From Cryptomeria japonica (lineage: Eukaryota; Streptophyta; Pinopsida; Cupressales; Cupressaceae), in contig NC_081409.1 in assembly GCF_030272615.1 (NCBI RefSeq), positions 246,825,502-246,889,501 on the forward strand: DNA of 64,000 bases, written 5' to 3'. Within the stretch, counting starts at the first letter, position 1. Every line of letters begins with the position of its first letter. Under the pieces are notes generated by a model, which was not told where the DNA came from, did not search any database, and was given only the letters and a program-made list of their open reading frames with translations. Positions 58,687-64,000 of the stretch are shown piece by piece. The position numbers and the translations under genes are program-made.

Positions 58687-59788
58687 TGTTGGCTTGATGA
58701 TGATTGTAATGTATTCATCACTTGTTGTCATTGATGAAACACTCTCTCACACACATATGATTATATTGACTAACAGTGTAACTTCATTTGTTTACACTGT
58801 CAACCAATATACCTTGTGGTTAATCTCTAACTGGTACTTTGTGTCAACTGGTATGTGCATAAGAGACAACATGTGGTTATACTAAGTCAACATCATGATG
58901 AAGATCAAGATGGAGATCAAGCGAAGATTCAAGGACAATGTTTCATATGTTTTATTCAAACCGGTATTGATTGTTCCAACCGATATTTGGTTATTTTTGT
59001 GATGAGTTACCAGCACCGACTACTTGGCGGTAATTTTTGTGATGAGTTATGGTTACTTGTCTAGATACACTGCACCTAGGAAATTGTGTCATGATTTTCT
59101 TAGGCCGACATGAAATCTGAATGTCTATATATTGACATCTCAGTAAATCTTTAAAAAAAAAGATGGTATGCATGAAGAGATAAAGTTTTTGTTGAAGAGA
59201 TATAAGTGTTAAGATGAAGAGTGTGTTGAAGAGCAATGTTGAATATGCTTAGAAGGATCTGATAAAGAAAGTATTGTGCTACTCAAAATAGATCAATCAT
59301 TCTTGTTGTTTTCTAACCATTACAACAGAATCAAATCCCTTAATCGGGTAAGCTCTAACAAGCTTCAATGTATAAATCCTCTAACAAGGTGATCCATTAG
59401 TTTGGATTCTAAAATTCTCCACTGAGGTTACTTCTAACAGGGTACTACCTTTAACATGGTATAAGCTTCTAATAAAGCTTTGGCATCTTTAACAAGATTC
59501 GCTCCTAGCAGGGCACTTTGTAGATCTTAACCGGTCAGTTATCTATTACTGCGGATAGTTAACTTGTGGGTTCCATCTCACCATGGTTTTTACCTATTTG
59601 GGTTTTCCACATATAAACACTTGTGTTATGGTGGATGCTTTACTTTTTGTGGATGCTGTTATATCATTTTGCATTACATGCATTGTGTTTAAAAGCTTTG
59701 TTAAGTTCATCTACCAGTTAGTGTTTAAAGTAGTTTGGTTTTTGGTGTCACTTATTCACCCCCCTCTCAGTGCTTTTCAAGTTCATCA
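58687..59788 (+). mobile_element. Element J 5' LTR
   Basis: 1,102 bp from TGTTGGCTTGATG to AAGTTCATCA, directly followed by the primer-binding site. It has TTGTCATTGATG near 58,725, a variant GGTTTTTACCTATTTGGG near 59,585 and ATTCACCCCCC near 59,754. Solo LTR D is a relative. The 3' LTR of J is beyond the window. Confidence 0.92.
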
Positions 59789-59789
59789 A

Positions 59790-59802
59790 TTGGTATCAGA
59801 GC
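59790..59802 (+). promoter_or_regulatory. Element J primer-binding site
   Basis: TTGGTATCAGAGC, a perfect initiator tRNA-Met complement, one base after the LTR. Confidence 0.95.
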
Positions 59803-59850
59803 CTAACTTATTTGAAGCCTAATTACTTAGAAGGGAGCCTTGAAACCACC

Positions 59851-61146
59851 ATGGGGGACATGAGCTACTTTGAGATGGCTAGAGAGCTAGAAGCTAGCAA
59901 AAATGAACTTGAAAACCTAAGGGTCAAATTGAAAGCTTCTCAAGTCAAAAGGAGAGAGCTAACTGAACAACTATTAGAGATATTTGATAATAGTTCTTTA
60001 GATGAAGCCAATATTGATGCTTTAGCAGAGGAAGTTGAAAAGTTAAATGGTGAGAAACTGAATCTGAGGAGAGAGCTAGAAGGTCTCACTATCCACATGA
60101 GTCAAGAACTGGAAGCCAGAAGAGTTGCTGAAGATCTTATCAAGGAAAGAGATCAAGAGATTACAAAGATCAAATGTGAAAGTGTCACTATGCATGAGCA
60201 TTTGATTGCTGAAAGAGAAGAAAAGGAGAACCTGCAGCTAGATCTTGAACTTGCATCATCTCTGAAAGAGAACCTGCCAAAGCATAATGAAGATCTCACA
60301 AAACAACTTACTAAAGCCAATGAGAAATTGGAGAAGTTCATCAAGAGTTCTACCATGCCAGAAGAAAAAATTCAATCACAAAGAATGAAGGGTGATGTCT
60401 CTGGACTTGGTTTTCATACAACTGAAAAAGGCGAATCCTCCGGTACAAAGAGAAACAATCTTAAGGACAAATTTGCTCCTAAGATCAATAAGCCTACTGG
60501 TAAGAAGGTCTTTAAACCTGTCTGCTTTGTTTGCCATAAACCTGGTCACATTGCAAATGTTTGTAGAGACAAACCTAACAAAAATGCAAGTTACAATACT
60601 AATGCTAGGTATGTGTCCAAGAAGTTTGAAGGTCATTGCTTCACATGTGGAATGTATGGACATAGATCCGTTGAGTGCAGATATGGAGCAAACAATCCTG
60701 TACCACACATGCATCTAAGACCAAATGGTGACCGGATAAGGAACTTTGATAACCGGGTAAACCTGAACTGGAAAAGATCCTACAACAACCAGTTTAGTCC
60801 ATTTGAGATGGAAAAGGTAACAAATGTTATTTGCACCATCTGTAATAACTTTGGTCATGTGGATATGAACTGCAGAAGAAGAACAAGAGGAGGAAATGCA
60901 GGACCTTGGAGATCATCTAGTATGGTCTGTTATCACTATAACAAACCGGGGCACTTAGCAAAATTATGTAGATCCAAAAATAACAAACTGGTCAACTCTT
61001 CTGAAGATCAGAAGGGAAAGCAGAAAGTTAATATTGAAGAAACCAGAGAGGAAATGAATCGAATTTGGAAGAAGAAAAGTGATGAGTCACCTAAAGAAGA
61101 AACTATTCCTTCACCCAGTGAAGAGAACCCCGCACCGGTAACTTAA
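59851..61146 (+). CDS. Element J Gag-like coiled-coil, zinc-knuckle protein (intact)
   Basis: 431 residues from ATG 59,851, chosen because C starts with the same MGDMSY; the frame is open a little further upstream into the LTR. Residues about 5-190 form a Glu/Lys/Leu-rich coiled coil (ELENLRVKLKASQVKRRELT, EKLNGEKLNLRRELEGL). Zinc knuckles are near residue 225 (CFVCHKPGHIANVC), 263 (CFTCGMYGHRSVEC), 328 (CTICNNFGHVDMNC) and 360 (CYHYNKPGHLAKLC, second Cys replaced by Tyr). The end is acidic and Pro-rich. It is the only long retroelement gene here without a stop, so J may be the youngest element or this gene was kept. Likely role: binding and packaging element RNA. Confidence 0.93.
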   Translation: MGDMSYFEMARELEASKNELENLRVKLKASQVKRRELTEQLLEIFDNSSLDEANIDALAEEVEKLNGEKLNLRRELEGLTIHMSQELEARRVAEDLIKERDQEITKIKCESVTMHEHLIAEREEKENLQLDLELASSLKENLPKHNEDLTKQLTKANEKLEKFIKSSTMPEEKIQSQRMKGDVSGLGFHTTEKGESSGTKRNNLKDKFAPKINKPTGKKVFKPVCFVCHKPGHIANVCRDKPNKNASYNTNARYVSKKFEGHCFTCGMYGHRSVECRYGANNPVPHMHLRPNGDRIRNFDNRVNLNWKRSYNNQFSPFEMEKVTNVICTICNNFGHVDMNCRRRTRGGNAGPWRSSSMVCYHYNKPGHLAKLCRSKNNKLVNSSEDQKGKQKVNIEETREEMNRIWKKKSDESPKEETIPSPSEENPAPVT

Positions 61147-61599
61147 ACCTTTTTAATATGGCTAAGGGGAGCTTAACGGTAAAACATCTCTAGACCCCTT
61201 GTGAAAAATGAGCGGGAAAAAAATTTTGAAACATGAAATTTTGGTAACTTTTTGTTAACATGTTATCAACCAGTTTTCCACTAGAGCAGTGAAATTAGGG
61301 TTTGTAACCCTAACGGGCGAGCATTTATTGGAGTAGGTAAAAAGAATAAAAGTGAGTTTTACTTTGTCATTTTTACCCTAACACATTCGAGAAAGAAATT
61401 TGGAGTGCTTGCTGAGCTGAGTAAGATTGTCTTGCTATTAATTGTCGAATTGTTTCGTGATTTGTGAAATTAAGTTGAATTGAAGATTGCAGAAGGTTGA
61501 ACTGGTGTGCACTTGGGCATTTCAACCGACAAATAGGGCAATGTGCATGAAACAAGATATTTCTTTGAACATACTATTTTGAATCTTGTTCATCTAGAT
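61147..61599 (+). other. Gag-ORF2 spacer of element J
   Basis: About 450 bp with stops in all frames and no motif; F has an equivalent spacer of about 300 bp. Confidence 0.6.
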
Positions 61600-64000
61600 T
61601 AGCATCTACTTCAAAGTCTGTAGAGAGATTGATGATCACTTCTGAGCCTATGGAAGCTCTAAAGGCAGATCAGATTGTGTCATATAATGCATTGTCGCAT
61701 GTTCTGAGTGGAGTTTTGGTCAAAGGTGATTTGTCTAGTTATATTGATTGCAAGTTATAATACTTAGGATCTCTATACATCTACACAGTTGAAATCACTT
61801 TGCAATAAGAGTGGCCAAATTAAGACACAATATGCTAGGGTTTTCGGAAGGGTTTTCATAATGCCACTTATTTCCTTGAAGATTTCAAAGAAGCACATAT
61901 CAGACTAATTTTGAGTAGAGTTATGGAGAAAACATGTACTTAGAAATGACTCACACAATTACAAAGGAAGCCATTCAGGATGTGACTGGCTATTTCTCAA
62001 CTGGTGAAGTGCCTGAGCTAAGGAAAATTTTAAAGGATACTGTCTTTGACTTAACCGGTTCTAAATTTGATGGGCGTGCTTTTTCTGTCAACAACATTAA
62101 GGACCCTATAGTAAATTTAGAAGCAATGGTGATAGGCTACTAAGTATTTTACTCCAGTAGACTTAACAGTGTTCCATCTACAACAGTTCACACAACTCAC
62201 ATAATGATTATTGATAATGCAGACTATGATCTTTGTGAAGCTATCAGGAGACAATTGTTTTTGAATTTGCAATCTATCAAGAAGGATAGCTGTCTGAAAT
62301 TCAATTATGGTCATCTATTAGTCGGTCTATTCTTTTACTTTCATAACTTTCTACCAAGGATTGGAGACATTGAGTGGTCAAAGGACTCACCGGTCTTGGC
62401 TCAAATCAAGAACAACATCAAGGCTGTAAAGAATACTTTCCATGCTGCCCTGAATAGGTATTTCAATGAGTTCCAAAAGAAGATGAGTATTAGAATGAGG
62501 CTACTGGAAGAAGTGGTAAAACAATTTGAGAAGGACATAATCTTCACCGTTACCACTGACTTTTGCTTAATGCAAGTAATTGAGCCAAGAGAAGAAGAAT
62601 TGGAAGACATGAGTTATGAGGTTAACCATGATCTACTGGTTGGTTATGCTAATACCCTATTAGCATCACCTATAGACAAAAAGAAGGCAAAACTAGACAT
62701 TGTGGCAGTCCAAGAGGCATCTGTACAAACCAGTATTGTACCTGTTAAAAGTACAAGAGGAAAGAATAAAAAGTCTGGTGAAGCATCTCCAACAAAAAAT
62801 AGTACTAGGGTTACGAGGATTGTCCTAACTAAAAAGGAACTGGAACCCAAAGTATATACTAAGAAGGAGACAAAGAAGAGAGGCAGGAAATTAATTTTGC
62901 AACCAGAGTTTGAGGAACAAATTTTGATGAAGAATCAAAGAAGGTAAAAGCAATCGACATAATATCCAAGAAGGTAAGAGCAATGCCAAAGGAAACTACA
63001 CCTATTGATATAGCTACTTACAAACCAGATACCCATTTTGAAAGGACAATGAAGACACTAGGGAGGAATAGGTTTGACAATGTCAAAGAATATTTTGATT
63101 CCTTCAGTAAAGATGAGAAAGAGCAAGTGATTCAATAGGTAATCACTCATTTGTGTCATTATAGTAGATTTCCGCATGATCTGGAAAAGGTTATTTCAAT
63201 CTCTTTGTATAATATTCTTTTAGATAAATGGGAGGAAGCTATAAAATTGGAAAAAAAAATTATTGATGAAATATTTGTACAATATTTTCCCAATTTATCT
63301 ACGGATGGAATTAGTGCTTTAGTTGATTAGTACAAAGCACATTTTGCTTTTAAAGCAAGAAGATTGAAGCTTCTTAATGGTAAAAGGGCAATTATTGAAA
63401 TTGAGACACAACAGATAGCTTGTGCAATCAAAAAGATGGAATAACTCATCCATTCTTCTAAGAATAAGGATAAAGAAGAGATAGCTGATGATGTTAATAG
63501 ATCGGAAATGGATGAAGAGGAGATTATTCAACCTGATGAGGTCTATCCTCTCAAGAAGAAGGATGAATCCATTATTCTTGTTGATGATGATGTTCAGAAC
63601 ACAATGGAACTATCTGGAGACAACATTGCACCAGATATGGAGCCTCCTGCAAATGTTGATGTACAGGTTACCTTAGTTGAACAACCAACAACTCAACTAA
63701 AAGAGGACAATCCACCAGCAACATAACAACTGGAGAAACCCCAATCTCCACCGGTCATTCAAGATATTTAGAAGGAGCCTACTAAAAATATTGTCACACA
63801 ACAAGAAATGAAGAAGAATACAAAGAAAGCTATCATTAATGTTGTATCCCTTGAACTGGCAAAGCAGAAACAACTTGAAGATGATGATGATGATTCTCTA
63901 AGTATCTCATGACCAATTGATATGAACAATTTGAGGGCATCAGAAATGATGAATATTTCTAATGTTATGCAATATAGGGCACATAAGAAGAGACTGAAAG
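61600..64000 (+). pseudogene. Element J ORF2, unknown function, continues past the window
   Basis: Homologous to F ORF2. Readable blocks: ASTSKSVERLM and DLSSYIDCKL near 61,602-61,755, LILSRVMEKT near 61,910, THTITKEAIQDVTGYFSTGE near 61,950, NYGHLLVGLFFYFHNFLPRI near 62,303, a basic Ser/Lys linker near 62,740-62,900 (KSTRGKNKKSGEASPTKN), then charged coiled-coil-like sequence. There is a frameshift near 62,945 and stops at 62,141, 63,136, 63,328 and others, nearly all at Gln-like positions (GY-stop-VFY, IQ-stop-VIT, ME-stop-LIH, AT-stop-QLE). The start codon equivalent to F's is not seen. No enzyme motif. Confidence 0.85.

Noticed and set aside
59790-59802. Fragments complementary to tRNA-Met taken as tRNA genes
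   Set aside because: They are 12-13 base primer-binding sites next to LTRs; no cloverleaf can be formed around them.

Overview
The window is plant nuclear DNA made almost entirely of transposable elements. I found no host gene, rRNA or tRNA that I could support. The evidence for a plant is the LTR anatomy: TGTTGG...CA ends, a primer-binding site TGGTATCAGAGC matching plant initiator tRNA-Met, and Ty1/copia pol proteins of plant type. The deep nesting, many solo LTRs, heavily decayed reading frames and long AT-rich stretches suggest a large seed-plant genome, possibly a gymnosperm. That last step is inference.

Layout. 1-2,370: 3' end of a copia element (A) with its 3' LTR. 2,371-4,690: an unidentified retroposon-like segment and AT-rich DNA. 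4,690-11,080: a very old L1-type LINE on the minus strand (ORF1, endonuclease, reverse transcriptase, RNase H all recognisable), itself interrupted by a copia relic. 11,081-16,167: AT-rich DNA with a 202-bp perfect inverted duplication, CA/TG microsatellites, a dispersed repeat and a tandem array of CCCC/GGGG palindromes. 16,168-18,747: a retroposon with a 15-bp target-site duplication, later hit by solo LTR H.

20,671-52,919 is one copia insertion (B), about 7 kb when it landed and now 32 kb. Its 5-bp duplication ATCAT lies at both ends, and a paralogous copy of the target at 14,131-14,150 shows the empty site. Inside B are: C (21,149-30,221, minus strand, itself carrying solo LTRs D and E); K (31,050-33,165, likely a solo LTR with a hairpin-motif array); F (34,669-41,281, a complete non-autonomous element); solo LTR G (43,900-45,380); and L (46,257-52,189, an unclassified insertion with a long decayed reading frame and 16 near-perfect palindromes). 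Removing these leaves the normal copia order gag-protease-integrase-RT-RNase H between two LTRs of about 1.24 kb.

53,021-58,686 holds LTR fragments, a probable Ty3/gypsy polypurine tract/LTR junction and AT-rich DNA. 58,687 to the window end is the 5' part of element J, a relative of F: LTR, primer-binding site, an intact coiled-coil plus zinc-knuckle Gag-like protein, and a second long reading frame (ORF2) of unknown function. F and J share this gag + ORF2 layout; F, which is complete, has no recognisable protease, integrase or reverse transcriptase, so it presumably uses proteins from autonomous copia relatives such as A or B. Nearly all in-frame stops fall where Gln, Trp or Arg codons are expected, as cytosine deamination would produce.
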